A stretch of 54,554 nucleotides of DNA from UMGS172 sp045546915 (GCA_045546915.1 JAZQDU010000020.1:1-54554), one strand, 5' to 3'; positions 16,699-26,064 are shown, counted from the stretch's first letter. Made by a program: numbers and translations. The notes: a model not told the origin generated them from the letters alone.

Positions 16699-17643
16699 AT
16701 GAAATTTTTAAAACCCGATTACAACAATATAACCTTTCACGGCCGATGGGAAAAGACCGAAGAAGGAATGGTAGGTCACTGGGTACGTCCTTATTTTGAA
16801 TTTAGATTTACCGGAAAACAGTTTACCATTAACACTATCGGTTCTAACGGGTATTGGGTTAAAATCAGCAATGAAGAGCACAGCGGTAATGTATCAGGCT
16901 CTGACTTGACACGAATTTATACTGAAGTCACAACGGTAGATGTAAGGGTTAAAGTAAACAACAACACCTTAAGTCCGTTTATTCTTAAAGGCATAACTCA
17001 CGACGGCATAATTGAACCGCTCCCCAGCAAACGTAAGCACAACTGTTTATTTATTGGTGACTCGTTAACACATTCTGAAATGAGTTATTCGGTTGTTATT
17101 CCGCAAAGATTCGACTATGACTATACGGTTGTCGCACAAGCAGGTTTGGCTTTATGTAACGGACGTGGATACTGCGATATGCCGGCTCCCGACAAACGCT
17201 CTGACCAGACTAAATACGGTATGGAAAGTGCTTTCTACTTCTTCACTGCACCTGCTGAAGAACTTGAGATTACTCCATATGACTTTAAATTGTCTGAAGA
17301 TTATGATATTGTTTTCTTGAACTACGGAACCAATGACCGACTTATTACTCCTGAGGCTTTACCCGAGTTTAAAGAAAAATATGTAAAACTTGTAAAACAA
17401 GTTCATGAACTTTATCCCAAGGCCACCTTCTATCTCGTACAACCCGCTGCCGACCATGAAACAGGATTAAGACTAAAAACCATTGAAGAAGCAGCATTAG
17501 AGGCCTGCAAGATTTCACCCAAAATTCACTACATAAGTTCACGCGGTTGGGGTGTTGAAATCAGCGACGATAAGGTACATCCAACACCTGCCGGTTATAA
17601 ACATTTTGCTGAAAAATTAATAGAAGCAATTGGTCTTAAATAA
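16699..17643 (+). CDS. SGNH/GDSL hydrolase with N-terminal beta-sandwich (CE2-like), cytoplasmic
   Basis: A 314-residue two-domain protein: about 110 residues of a jelly-roll-like domain (starting at FHGRWEKTEEG), then an SGNH hydrolase. Catalytic motifs are GDSLTHSE (Ser 122), GTND, and DDKVHPTPAGY, with Asp 291 and His 294 as the other triad residues. This order matches carbohydrate esterase family 2 deacetylases. It has no signal peptide, so it should act inside the cell, for example on imported acetylated oligosaccharides. AAGGAG lies before ATG, 17 nt after recR, so it may be cotranscribed with the dnaX cluster. A secreted relative with the same layout lies at 46157-47443. Confidence 0.82.
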   Translation: MKFLKPDYNNITFHGRWEKTEEGMVGHWVRPYFEFRFTGKQFTINTIGSNGYWVKISNEEHSGNVSGSDLTRIYTEVTTVDVRVKVNNNTLSPFILKGITHDGIIEPLPSKRKHNCLFIGDSLTHSEMSYSVVIPQRFDYDYTVVAQAGLALCNGRGYCDMPAPDKRSDQTKYGMESAFYFFTAPAEELEITPYDFKLSEDYDIVFLNYGTNDRLITPEALPEFKEKYVKLVKQVHELYPKATFYLVQPAADHETGLRLKTIEEAALEACKISPKIHYISSRGWGVEISDDKVHPTPAGYKHFAEKLIEAIGLK

Positions 17644-17652
17644 GAATCAAAC

Positions 17653-17688
17653 AAAAAAATCCCCGAATTAAAATTCGGGGATTTTTTT
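17653..17688 (+). terminator. Terminator of the dnaX cluster
   Basis: ATCCCCGAAT pairs with ATTCGGGGAT around a short A-rich loop and is followed by seven T. Confidence 0.85.
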
Positions 17689-17695
17689 ACATAAG

Positions 17696-17728
17696 AAAAG
17701 CCATTCGAACAAATATCGAATGGCTTTT
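17696..17728 (-). terminator. Terminator of the LRR lipoprotein gene
   Basis: AAAAGCCATTCGA (17696-17708) pairs with TCGAATGGCTTTT (17716-17728) around a 7-nt loop. It lies just downstream of the leftward LRR gene. Confidence 0.7.
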
Positions 17729-17742
17729 AATAAAACAATCAA

Positions 17743-20178
17743 TTATTCTGCTTTGAGAGAAGTGTCTCTTATTTTCTTTTTCTTTAACTGAATTCTAAGT
17801 ACTACAACACCTGCAACAACAACTGCGAATACAAGTATAATTACTACAAACAAGATAATGTTAGGTGCACCGTCGTCGCCTAAATCTTCCTCATTAGGAA
17901 CAAAGGTATGGTTAATACCATTAGCAACAACATAATCAGCAACAGCCGAACCTTCAACACATTTAACGGTAATATTATTACAACCGTCAAATGCATCAAC
18001 ACCTACTTTTGTGGTGGAGGGTTGCAAAGATACTTCTTTAAGTGAAACACAACCTTTGAATGCTTTGTCATTTACGGTACGGGGGTTGGTTACAAAGTTA
18101 ACCACTTCAAGCGATGAACAACCCTCAAACAATGAGAAGTCGATAACAGTTACTCTTGAAGGGATATCAATAGATTTAAGTGATACACAATCCTTGAAAG
18201 CAGTATTACCGATGGATGATACATTTTCAGGAATTATAATCGACATAAGCGATGAACAGCCGTCAAACGCACTAATACCAACGGTATTTACATTTTCGGG
18301 AATTACAATCGAAGTAAGGCTTGAACATCCGGAAAGAACCTTTTCAGAAAGAATTGAAACATTGGCAGGAATTTCAAAACTTGTCAACGATGAACAACCT
18401 AAAAATGCCGAATTACCAATTTCATTAACGGTAGAAGGAAGTTTAATATCTGCAAGAGTTTCACAACCGTCAAACGCATTAGAGCCAACACTTGTAATCG
18501 AGCCCAACAAGGTAACCGAGCCTAAATTCTTGCAACCACGGAAGGTGCTATCGCTGATAACAGTAACGTTTGCAGGAAGTGTTATCGACAAGAGATTTTC
18601 ACAACCGTTAAATGCGCTTGTGCCGATTGATGTAACAGAATCGGGTATAACTATTTCTTTTAAAGAAACGCAACCTTCAAAAATGTTTGAACTTACCGTC
18701 TGAATGTTGGTGGGAAGTGTAATGGTTGTGAGCGATTCACATCCACCGAAAGCAGCGTCACCGATGGTGTTAAGTTTTTCACGGCTAAGGTCAATGTTTG
18801 CTAACTTCGAGCAAAGTTCAAACGCAGATACTCCCAACGAACGAATATTTGCAGGAAGAGCAACCGTTACGAGATTTTCACAACCCTGATAAGCCTTGTC
18901 GTTAATATGCAAAACCGATTCGGGCAAGGTTGCATTTTCAAGAGAAGTACAGAACGAGAAAGCACTCTCTCCAATGGTTTCAAGTAATGGAGAATATGTA
19001 ATAGTGTTAAGTTTACCACATGACAAGAATGCGTTTTTGCCAATTTCAACAACGTTACCCATATCGACGGTTTTAAGTTCCATACAACCGCTGAATGCGC
19101 TTTCAGAAATTTGAGAAAGCCCTGAACCGATTTTAACAGTCTCAATCGGGCAGTTTTCAAAAACAGACACTCCCATACTCTTAACAGAATCAGGAATAAC
19201 AATACCGCTTACTTTCTTTCCTGCCGAAGCAACTGCAAAAGTTTTAAGCGAAGCACAGTCTAAAAATGCTTTTGAACTAATTGTTTCAATATTACCGGCA
19301 ACGTATACACTCTGGAGTGAATCACATCTATAGAAAAGATACTGAGGAATATATTTCACGTTGGAAGGAAGTGTAATGGTAGTAAGTGCTGTTTGACCAA
19401 AAGCAGTATTACCAATGTTTACAAGTGCAGAGCCTTCAGCAAATGTAATCTTTTTAAGATTACTGTTATGGAATGCTCTTTCGCCGATAGTAGTGACCGA
19501 AGCAGGAACAGTAATATTGTCAAAATATGAAACCTCGCCGTCATCACTACCGCAAGCGCTAAATGCCTCATTACCAATAACGGTAAGTTTCGAATTTTCT
19601 GCAAAAGTAATATCAAGCATTTTACATTTATTGAAAGCGTATGCACCAATAGTCTCTACATTGGCAGGAAGGTTTACATTAGTAAGTTTTGAACAACCGT
19701 CAAACGCATGCTCACCTATCTCTTCAAGTTGGTCAGAAAAGACCACTGAAGTGAGTGAAGTACATTCGGAAAAAGCATACAATCCTACAGTCTTAACCGA
19801 ACCGGGGAAAACAACACTTTCAACCGAGGTTTTATTAAATGCTGCATATCCTATTTCTGAAATACCTTCCGGAATAACAAGTTCACCTGCAACCTTTGAA
19901 CCGTAAAAAGCATAAGAACTAATTGAAGTTACTTCTTTACCTTCAATTGTAGCAGGAATCTTAACGTCTCTTCCCCCGGTATAACCTACAATTTCAGCAT
20001 GGTCGTCATAAACATTAAACTTAAATCCGCCGTTTTCAACAGTAGTATAGTTAACTTCTACAACCTCCGGTTCCGATGATGTATAATCATCGACTGCTGA
20101 CTCCTTAGAGCAACCGCAAACAAGAAGTACTACACACATTACGGCAATAAATAAAATTGAAATCTGTTTCTTTTTCAT
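17743..20178 (-). CDS. BspA-type leucine-rich-repeat lipoprotein
   Basis: An exported protein of about 811 residues. A lipoprotein signal peptide ends in the lipobox VCGC. After a short linker come more than twenty LRR_5 (BspA/TpLRR) repeats of about 23 residues, each with a pattern like 'I.S.AF.GC.SL..I.LP..V..I'. The C-terminus adds a single membrane helix (IILFVVIILVFAVVVAGVVV) with a Lys-rich end. Having both a lipobox and a C-terminal membrane helix is unusual and suggests anchoring at both ends, or that one signal is not used. Such proteins take part in adhesion. The start is taken at the ATG 8 nt after AGGAAGG; an ATG two codons earlier (20184) is possible. Confidence 0.85.
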   Translation of the reverse strand: MKKKQISILFIAVMCVVLLVCGCSKESAVDDYTSSEPEVVEVNYTTVENGGFKFNVYDDHAEIVGYTGGRDVKIPATIEGKEVTSISSYAFYGSKVAGELVIPEGISEIGYAAFNKTSVESVVFPGSVKTVGLYAFSECTSLTSVVFSDQLEEIGEHAFDGCSKLTNVNLPANVETIGAYAFNKCKMLDITFAENSKLTVIGNEAFSACGSDDGEVSYFDNITVPASVTTIGERAFHNSNLKKITFAEGSALVNIGNTAFGQTALTTITLPSNVKYIPQYLFYRCDSLQSVYVAGNIETISSKAFLDCASLKTFAVASAGKKVSGIVIPDSVKSMGVSVFENCPIETVKIGSGLSQISESAFSGCMELKTVDMGNVVEIGKNAFLSCGKLNTITYSPLLETIGESAFSFCTSLENATLPESVLHINDKAYQGCENLVTVALPANIRSLGVSAFELCSKLANIDLSREKLNTIGDAAFGGCESLTTITLPTNIQTVSSNIFEGCVSLKEIVIPDSVTSIGTSAFNGCENLLSITLPANVTVISDSTFRGCKNLGSVTLLGSITSVGSNAFDGCETLADIKLPSTVNEIGNSAFLGCSSLTSFEIPANVSILSEKVLSGCSSLTSIVIPENVNTVGISAFDGCSSLMSIIIPENVSSIGNTAFKDCVSLKSIDIPSRVTVIDFSLFEGCSSLEVVNFVTNPRTVNDKAFKGCVSLKEVSLQPSTTKVGVDAFDGCNNITVKCVEGSAVADYVVANGINHTFVPNEEDLGDDGAPNIILFVVIILVFAVVVAGVVVLRIQLKKKKIRDTSLKAE

Positions 20179-20345
20179 ACCCATTTCCTTCCTGAAATAA
20201 TATACGCACTTTTTGTCAACCTATTTGAGCAATAATAGTGCGAATATAACCAATTCAATTATATATTTATAACCTATATTTGTCAATATTAAAAGTCAAT
20301 ATCTGTCATTAAAAAAGTTATTATTTTATAAAAAACAAACAAAGA

Positions 20346-20388
20346 GCCTTTCAAGAAAAAGGTAGAACACATGGATTTCTTGAAAGGC
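20346..20388 (-). terminator. Terminator of the AI-2E family gene
   Basis: A 13-bp stem, GCCTTTCAAGAAA (20346-20358) with TTTCTTGAAAGGC (20376-20388). On the minus strand it is followed by a T-rich run. Confidence 0.6.
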
Positions 20389-20405
20389 AAACTTTATTCT
20401 ATATT

Positions 20406-21620
20406 TTATTCGTTTTCTTGTTGTTGGGAATTAGTGTCAATCGAGACCTCTGCTTCATCAACCGCCATGTCCATTTCTTCCTCTTTCAATTTACGCTGAT
20501 GCCTATCGGAAAGGTCGTTAAACAACATGGCAATGGTGGCAAAAGCCGGAACACCAAGCAATATACCGGTCACTCCGAAAAGGCCACCGCCGACCGTAAT
20601 GGCTATAAGCGTATAAAGCGGACGCAAGCCAACCGATTTTCCAATGATTCTTGGCTGTAACACATTACAATCAACCTGTTGAATTACAAGTATGCAAGCG
20701 GCAGTGATTATTGCCGTAAACACACCGTCGGTAAGAGCAACAAACACAGCGACGAATGAACCCGCGATAATAGCACCAAAATAAGGTACCAAGTTTGAAA
20801 TACCAACCAAAACGCCAAACACGGGAGCATAATCAACACGAAGTATTAAAAATGCAATTGAGCAAAGTACAGCAACCAAAAGTGCATCTATCAGCGTACT
20901 ATACATATAAGAATAAAACACGTCGGCTATTTTACCGAGATACTTTCTTACAGAAGTAACACTTTTACGTTTAAAGAAAATTGCAAAAAACCTGCCAACC
21001 GAAGCAAGCAACGCCTCACGGCTAAGCAACATATAAACCGATGAAAATACCGCTAATACAGTATCAATCAGAGCACCGCCAAATTTATACACGCCGTCAG
21101 CAAAAGCAGCCAACTTATCAAAATTTATGTCATTAAAAATGTTGTTGGGGTTTATGGTATTGATGATGGTCGTCGGGTCAAACAAGCCAAAAAATTTACC
21201 GTCAGCATCACACCTTGCTTCAACAAAATCAATTACCGTAGCGTAATAATAATCACGGTTGTCATAAATAGATATAATACTTCGTACCAACCACGGAATA
21301 ACAAGCGCAATAGCGGTGACGATTATGGCAATACCCGCTAAATATACGAGAAAAACCGAAATTCCTCTTGCATGTTTAGAAAAAAAGTTTGCCTTTTTAG
21401 ACCTTTTTAACAATTTTTCTATTTTGTTGCACGGAACATAAAGAATAAAAGCAATTATAAAACCTGCAATAAACGGCGACAGTATTGTTAAAAAACTGCC
21501 TAATGCCGAAAAAATCTCAGGCATTTTTGCAATTATTTCTTTGAAAATCAAAACACATGAAACAAATATGAATGCGGCTATCCACATTGACAACTGTTTA
21601 TGCTTTTGGTAAAATTTCAT
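20406..21620 (-). CDS. AI-2E family transporter (PerM-like)
   Basis: A 404-residue membrane protein with seven to eight hydrophobic segments and a long loop in the middle. The C-terminal signature GISNLVPYFGAIIAG and QPRIIGKSVGLRPL mark the AI-2E/PerM family, whose members are linked to autoinducer export or Na+/H+ exchange. The end is acidic and Gln-rich. The start is the ATG at 21620, since GGAGG lies 6 nt upstream; a frame from 21635 would include the ribosome site. It is transcribed alone. Confidence 0.85.
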   Translation of the reverse strand: MKFYQKHKQLSMWIAAFIFVSCVLIFKEIIAKMPEIFSALGSFLTILSPFIAGFIIAFILYVPCNKIEKLLKRSKKANFFSKHARGISVFLVYLAGIAIIVTAIALVIPWLVRSIISIYDNRDYYYATVIDFVEARCDADGKFFGLFDPTTIINTINPNNIFNDINFDKLAAFADGVYKFGGALIDTVLAVFSSVYMLLSREALLASVGRFFAIFFKRKSVTSVRKYLGKIADVFYSYMYSTLIDALLVAVLCSIAFLILRVDYAPVFGVLVGISNLVPYFGAIIAGSFVAVFVALTDGVFTAIITAACILVIQQVDCNVLQPRIIGKSVGLRPLYTLIAITVGGGLFGVTGILLGVPAFATIAMLFNDLSDRHQRKLKEEEMDMAVDEAEVSIDTNSQQQENE

Positions 21621-21724
21621 TGATAACCTCCGCATAATATGTTAAAATTCAATTATATTATAACAGAAACCAAAATGATTACAAGTATCAAATCTGTAAT
21701 TATGTAAATTTTGCTACATAGGGA

Positions 21725-22597
21725 ATGATTAATTTTATGGAATTGACAAATCCTTCGGTTATAAAAGAAGTTTTGACCAAAAATGGCTTTTCTTTTAAAA
21801 AAAGTTTAGGACAAAATTTTCTAATTAATCCCACAGTTTGTCCTAAAATGGCCGAAAGCGCTGTTGCAAACGGTGAAACAGCAGTTCTTGAAATAGGACC
21901 GGGAATTGGTGTGCTTACTGCCGAACTTGCTAAAAAAGCACAAAAGGTAGTTGCTATTGAACTCGACGAACGACTAAAACCGGTTTTACCCGAAACTTTA
22001 GCAGAATATGATAACGTCGAAATAATTTTCGGTGATGCCTTAAAACTTGATATTTCTAAAATAATCAGAACACGTTTTTTGGGTCACAAGGTTGCAGTTT
22101 GTGCCAACCTCCCCTACTACGTTACATCACCTATCATTATGATGTTACTTGAGAGTAAACTGCCTATATCATCCATAACAGTTATGGTTCAAAAGGAAGC
22201 TGCCGACCGCATTTGCGCCGAAATTGGCAGCAGATTGGCAGGTGCTGTGACCGTCGCAGTAGGTTATTACAGTAAGGCTAAAACACTTTTTAACGTATCC
22301 CGCGGGTCTTTTATGCCGGCACCCAATGTTGACAGTGCCGTTATAAGGCTTGATATTTTGGAAAATCCGCCATTTGACGTTGGTGACGAAAAGGTGTTCT
22401 TCAAATTTATAAAAGCTGCTTTTGCACAAAGAAGAAAAACTCTTGTGAACGCCGTTTCTTCAGGGTGCGGTTACTCAAAAGACGATATAAAACAGGCTTT
22501 GATTAGTGCCGGTCTTGACGAAAACATTCGTGCAGAAGCCCTGAGCATGTCCTCTTTAGCCACTGTCAGCCGTGCCTTGACCGAACTTAAAGCATAA
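21725..22597 (+). CDS. rsmA: 16S rRNA (adenine-N6,N6) dimethyltransferase
   Basis: Dimethylates two adjacent adenines in the 3' end of 16S rRNA during 30S subunit maturation. A 290-residue protein with the family marks KKSLGQNFLIN, the SAM loop LEIGPGIGVLT, acidic IELDERL, and the catalytic NLPYY. The C-terminal helical domain includes FAQRRKTL. The ribosome site is weak (AGGGA directly before ATG 21725), and ATG 21737 is an alternative. Its last 11 bases overlap the convergent small gene at 22587. Confidence 0.95.
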   Translation: MINFMELTNPSVIKEVLTKNGFSFKKSLGQNFLINPTVCPKMAESAVANGETAVLEIGPGIGVLTAELAKKAQKVVAIELDERLKPVLPETLAEYDNVEIIFGDALKLDISKIIRTRFLGHKVAVCANLPYYVTSPIIMMLLESKLPISSITVMVQKEAADRICAEIGSRLAGAVTVAVGYYSKAKTLFNVSRGSFMPAPNVDSAVIRLDILENPPFDVGDEKVFFKFIKAAFAQRRKTLVNAVSSGCGYSKDDIKQALISAGLDENIRAEALSMSSLATVSRALTELKA

Positions 22598-22973
22598 TAT
22601 AAGCCAACGCTAAAAGCAACAGTTCGTCACCCTCTTCTGACGACAACAGCAGTATCATCACCACAATTAACATTACATCTTTATCAATTTTGAAATTACT
22701 GAAATTAAACATTTTCAGCAAATTTAAACCCTTGCTGGTTGATGATTTATCAGTTGCACCCAAAGTGCTTTTTTTCTCAGTTTGTTCAGTTTTAGGGTAT
22801 GAGCGGTTGTTTTGGTTACGGTTATCCTGCGATTTTTGGTTTGTTCGCACAAAATTAGGTACCGGAGGCATATCGTTACCCACCATTTGGTCGGCCTTTC
22901 TCTGCATTTCACGAATGCGCTTTTCGGCGTCCTGCTGCATTTTTTGTATATCGCGGTGGTTATACCCGTTCAT
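22587..22973 (-). CDS. Small hypothetical protein with hydrophobic C-terminus (cassette gene 3)
   Basis: A 128-residue protein not recognised by name. The N-terminal half is charged and helical (Gln/Glu/Arg/Lys-rich), the middle is a low-complexity Asn/Gln/Ser/Lys linker, and the last 30 residues are strongly hydrophobic (VMLIVVMILLLSSEEGDELLLLALAYIML) with an acidic SSEEGDE break in the centre. That end could be a membrane hairpin. GAGGTG precedes ATG. It is the last of three small genes read leftward, 9 nt after the previous one, and it ends inside the rsmA 3' end on the other strand. Confidence 0.6.
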   Translation of the reverse strand: MNGYNHRDIQKMQQDAEKRIREMQRKADQMVGNDMPPVPNFVRTNQKSQDNRNQNNRSYPKTEQTEKKSTLGATDKSSTSKGLNLLKMFNFSNFKIDKDVMLIVVMILLLSSEEGDELLLLALAYIML

Positions 22974-22982
22974 TTTCTCACC

Positions 22983-23348
22983 TCACAGCAGTTCATCAAA
23001 TATGCCTTGTTGTTTAAGCAGCGGCAAAACCGAAACCAACTTAAGAAGTTTTACCGCCTTGTCTACCCTTTCCTGACGTTCGGGTGATAAATGCGGTTTT
23101 AATGCCATAAGCAACGTTGAACGTTGGTCGGACTCGCCGTTTTTAAGTGCCGAAAAAACGCTCATTAACTTTATGGGGTCAAACCCGTCGGGTAATGACA
23201 AACCACCCGCCATTTCAGAACTTTTTTGCGAAGGCTTAGTATCCGAATCATCGTTATTTGAAAACAATGCACTTGCCATCGCTTTGATTTTTTCCATTCC
23301 CTCGGGGTCGGACAAAAGTTCGGAAATTTTTCCCGCCATATCATCCAT
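22983..23348 (-). CDS. Small hypothetical helical protein (cassette gene 2)
   Basis: A 121-residue, mostly helical protein with no signal peptide. The N-terminal part (KISELLSDPEGMEKIKAMA) looks amphipathic, a Ser/Asp-rich linker follows, and the C-terminal half LMALKPHLSPERQERVDKAVKLLKLV is the most family-like part. Similar Leu-rich 'LKP.LS..RQ.RVD.A' segments occur in unnamed proteins of Clostridia as I recall them. AAGGGGG lies before ATG. It sits 14 nt after gene 1 of the cassette and 9 nt before gene 3. Function unknown. Confidence 0.6.
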   Translation of the reverse strand: MDDMAGKISELLSDPEGMEKIKAMASALFSNNDDSDTKPSQKSSEMAGGLSLPDGFDPIKLMSVFSALKNGESDQRSTLLMALKPHLSPERQERVDKAVKLLKLVSVLPLLKQQGIFDELL

Positions 23349-23362
23349 TTTTATTTCCCCCT

Positions 23363-23578
23363 TTATTTATTGTCGTTGTTTTTAATAGATTTTAAAATAT
23401 CATCGGTCATTTGTTTATTGTTCATGACCGAACGAACTTTTTGCGCATCTGATTTATCAAGATGCGATAATATCGCTTCGGTGTTGCCGTCGGTTGCGGC
23501 TTTTTTAAGTTGCTCGGGTGTCATTCCAAGTTTTAATGCTGCCATATTAAGCATTTTTTCCAACTGCTTTTCATTCAT
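23363..23578 (-). CDS. Small hypothetical protein (cassette gene 1)
   Basis: A 71-residue soluble, helical, charged protein with the pattern KLGMTPEQLKKAATDGN, which reads like a short helix-turn unit, and a Lys/Asn-rich end. The start is taken at ATG 23578, with GAGGGTG 8 nt upstream; a frame from 23605 would bury that site. First of three co-directional small genes. Function unknown. Confidence 0.55.
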   Translation of the reverse strand: MNEKQLEKMLNMAALKLGMTPEQLKKAATDGNTEAILSHLDKSDAQKVRSVMNNKQMTDDILKSIKNNDNK

Positions 23579-23652
23579 TGCAATTTCACCCTCTTTCATA
23601 TACAATATATGAAAGATTACTTTTTGTGATTACTTAAAATTTAGGAGTAAAT

Positions 23653-24126
23653 ATGAGAATACTTGTAATGTCAGACTGTCACGGTGCTGTTTATAAAGCG
23701 AATTTAGCAATAGACGCCCAAACCGACGCTAAACATATTTTTTATTTAGGCGACGGTGCAGGTGATATTGAAAAATTATCAGAAGCCTATCCTGATAAGA
23801 TTTTTCACATTGTAAAAGGCAACTGCGACTTTATGTCTGATTTACCGTTGCAAGGTACCGCCAAAATCAACGGTGCAAACATATATTTTACACACGGGCA
23901 CCGAAATTTTGTAAAACAAGGAATAGATGTTTTAAAAGAAATTGCAACCAATTTAAATGCACAAATCGTTTTATACGGGCATACCCACTGCGCCGATATT
24001 AAATACATCGGAGGCGTGTATTATGTAAACCCAGGCGCATTGTCAGGCAGTCGCAACGGACCTGAAAGTTATGCCGTAATTGATATTTTACCAAACGGAA
24101 TATTTCCTATTATAATTAAAATCTAA
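23653..24126 (+). CDS. YfcE/MJ0936-type metallophosphoesterase
   Basis: A 157-residue calcineurin-like phosphodiesterase. The metal ligands are seen in order: MSDCHG, LGDGAGD, KGNCD, FTHGH and LYGHTHCA, followed by the usual NPGALSGSR end. Members cleave phosphodiesters such as 2',3'-cyclic nucleotides; the natural substrate is uncertain. AGGAG precedes ATG. It heads an operon with ktrB (15 nt) and the phosphatase gene. Confidence 0.9.
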   Translation: MRILVMSDCHGAVYKANLAIDAQTDAKHIFYLGDGAGDIEKLSEAYPDKIFHIVKGNCDFMSDLPLQGTAKINGANIYFTHGHRNFVKQGIDVLKEIATNLNAQIVLYGHTHCADIKYIGGVYYVNPGALSGSRNGPESYAVIDILPNGIFPIIIKI

Positions 24127-24141
24127 ATTCGGAGGTACGAC

Positions 24142-25560
24142 ATGAATATTTTTAAATCAAAAATTCGTAACCTTGACACATCATATATAACGCAGAAAAA
24201 TCCGCTTTACAAAAACGGCATAATTGACCGTCCGATTTTTCCTGCAAGGACCATCGTTTTGTCGTTCTTGGCAGTTATTATCCTGGGCACCATTCTACTT
24301 TGTATGCCGTTTTCATCGGCAAGCGGAAAATTCACCGACCCCTTAACCTCCCTTTTTACCGCTACAACATCAACCTGCGTAACCGGTCTTGTTTTGGTGG
24401 ATACAAGCACCTATTGGTCGCTTATAGGGCAAATAATTATATTGGCACTTATCCAAATAGGCGGATTAGGTCTTGTAACTTTAACAACCTTTTTTACTGT
24501 TATATTAAGGCAAAAAATCGGTCTTGGAAGTTTAACCTTGGCACAGTCTTCAACCGGCTCCCAAACCCTTAAAGACCTCCGTTCTTTAGTTAAAATTATT
24601 GTAATTTCAACACTTTCAATCGAGTTTATAGGCGCTTTACTTTTATCGGCTCGCTTTATACCGCTTTTTGGAATAAAGAAAGGGATATGGGTAAGTGTAT
24701 TTACGGCAATTTCTGCCTATTGTAACGCCGGAATTGATATTTTCGACGGTGAATTCACTTCACTGACCGAATATGTCGGTGACCCTTTCATCAATATAGT
24801 TATTATGGCACTTATAGTTATCGGCGGTCTTGGATTTTTGGTTTTTCAGGATTTAATTTTTTACCGCAAGCGCAAAAAATTAATGCTTCATACAAAAGTT
24901 GTGGCACTATATACCGCCCTGCTAATATTGTTTGGAGCCGTGATTTTCTTTGCGTTTGAATTTACTAACCCTAACACTTTTGGTAAACTGTCGTTTGGAG
25001 AAAAGATTATTGCCTCGTTCTTCCAATCTGTAACCACACGTACAGCGGGATTTAATTCGGTTGACTTCGGTGCGATGAGCGACCCTACAAAACTTGTAAG
25101 TATTGTGCTTATGTTTATCGGTGCAGCCCCCGGCTCTACCGGTGGTGGTGTAAAGGTTACCACTTTTGTAGTTATACTCATGACCATTGTAGCCGCTTTT
25201 TGTAATCGACGCGATACGGTTATTTTAAAAAGAAAGGTTGATTACAACGTAGTTTACAAGGCATTAGCACTTGTTGCGGCAGGTATTATTGTTTGTATTT
25301 TTACATCATCGGTAATTATAGTTGAATGCCGTGAATTTTCCACAGTAGATGCTATTTTTGAAGCCGTATCGGCTTTTGGCACTGCAGGACTATCAACCGG
25401 CATCACTACACATCTCGGCATTTTTTCAAAAATTGCCGTAATCTTTACAATGTTTATAGGCCGAGTAGGTACGTTCTCGATATTTATGGCAATGACGCTG
25501 AACGAAAGTGAAAAACGTGACCACAAGGTACTGCCTAACGGCGAAATTATGGTGGGTTAA
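24142..25560 (+). CDS. TrkH/KtrB-family potassium uptake channel subunit
   Basis: A 472-residue membrane protein that lets K+ enter the cell, normally gated by a cytoplasmic KtrA/TrkA ring. Four pore-loop repeats are visible, each with the selectivity-filter glycine: STCVTGL, AYCNAGI, TRTAGFN and SAFGTAGLS. A small-residue stretch APGSTGGGVKVTT before the last repeat matches the intramembrane gating loop. Length is typical of KtrB. No ktrA lies in the window, so the regulatory subunit must be encoded elsewhere. It is directly followed by the phosphatase gene, with no gap. Confidence 0.92.
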   Translation: MNIFKSKIRNLDTSYITQKNPLYKNGIIDRPIFPARTIVLSFLAVIILGTILLCMPFSSASGKFTDPLTSLFTATTSTCVTGLVLVDTSTYWSLIGQIIILALIQIGGLGLVTLTTFFTVILRQKIGLGSLTLAQSSTGSQTLKDLRSLVKIIVISTLSIEFIGALLLSARFIPLFGIKKGIWVSVFTAISAYCNAGIDIFDGEFTSLTEYVGDPFINIVIMALIVIGGLGFLVFQDLIFYRKRKKLMLHTKVVALYTALLILFGAVIFFAFEFTNPNTFGKLSFGEKIIASFFQSVTTRTAGFNSVDFGAMSDPTKLVSIVLMFIGAAPGSTGGGVKVTTFVVILMTIVAAFCNRRDTVILKRKVDYNVVYKALALVAAGIIVCIFTSSVIIVECREFSTVDAIFEAVSAFGTAGLSTGITTHLGIFSKIAVIFTMFIGRVGTFSIFMAMTLNESEKRDHKVLPNGEIMVG

Positions 25561-26022
25561 ATGATAAAAATAATGTTTATCTGCCACGGCAACATTTGTC
25601 GTTCGCCTATGGCTGAGTTTATTTTCAAAAAAATGGTAAAAGAAAAAGGAATTGAAAACGAGTTTTTTATTTCATCTTGCGCTACAAGCACTGAAGAAAT
25701 TTGGAACGGAATTGGCAATCCGGTCTACCCTCCTGCTCGTGAGGAACTTTTAAAGCATGGTATTACCTGCGACAGCAAACGGGCTGTTCAATTAACAAAA
25801 AGTGATTACGACAAGTACGATATGCTTATTTGTATGGATTCAAGAAACGTTCGTAACGCTTTAGCCATATTGGGCGGTGACCCATTAAAAAAACTTGTTA
25901 AATTGATGGATTTAACCGACAAAGGCGGTGACGTTGCCGACCCGTGGTATAACGGAGATTTTAGCACCGCATACCGAGATATAACTTTAGGATGTCAAGC
26001 ATTAATACAAAAATTAACATAA
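25561..26022 (+). CDS. Low-molecular-weight protein-tyrosine phosphatase
   Basis: Removes phosphate from tyrosine (or arginine) in proteins. A 153-residue protein with the P-loop CHGNICRSPM near residue 9 and the general-acid loop DPWY near 128. Between them, tandem residues as in YDKYDMLICMD match the family. The ATG follows the ktrB stop with no gap, so the two are translated together; whether the phosphatase acts on the transport system is a guess from position. Confidence 0.92.
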   Translation: MIKIMFICHGNICRSPMAEFIFKKMVKEKGIENEFFISSCATSTEEIWNGIGNPVYPPAREELLKHGITCDSKRAVQLTKSDYDKYDMLICMDSRNVRNALAILGGDPLKKLVKLMDLTDKGGDVADPWYNGDFSTAYRDITLGCQALIQKLT

Positions 26023-26062
26023 AAACAGCGACCGCAACACTCGTTGCGGTCGCTGTTTATTT
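26021..26062. terminator. Bidirectional terminator between the convergent phosphatase and mrp genes
   Basis: A perfect 15-bp stem AACAGCGACCGCAAC (26024-26038) / GTTGCGGTCGCTGTT (26043-26057) with loop ACTC, flanked by A and T runs on both sides. Confidence 0.85.
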
Positions 26063-26064
26063 TA

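Noticed and set aside
17743..20178. Regular repeats that might be taken for a CRISPR array
   Set aside because: The period of about 69 bases reflects coding LRR units of 23 residues, in frame throughout and diverged; there are no identical repeats or spacers.
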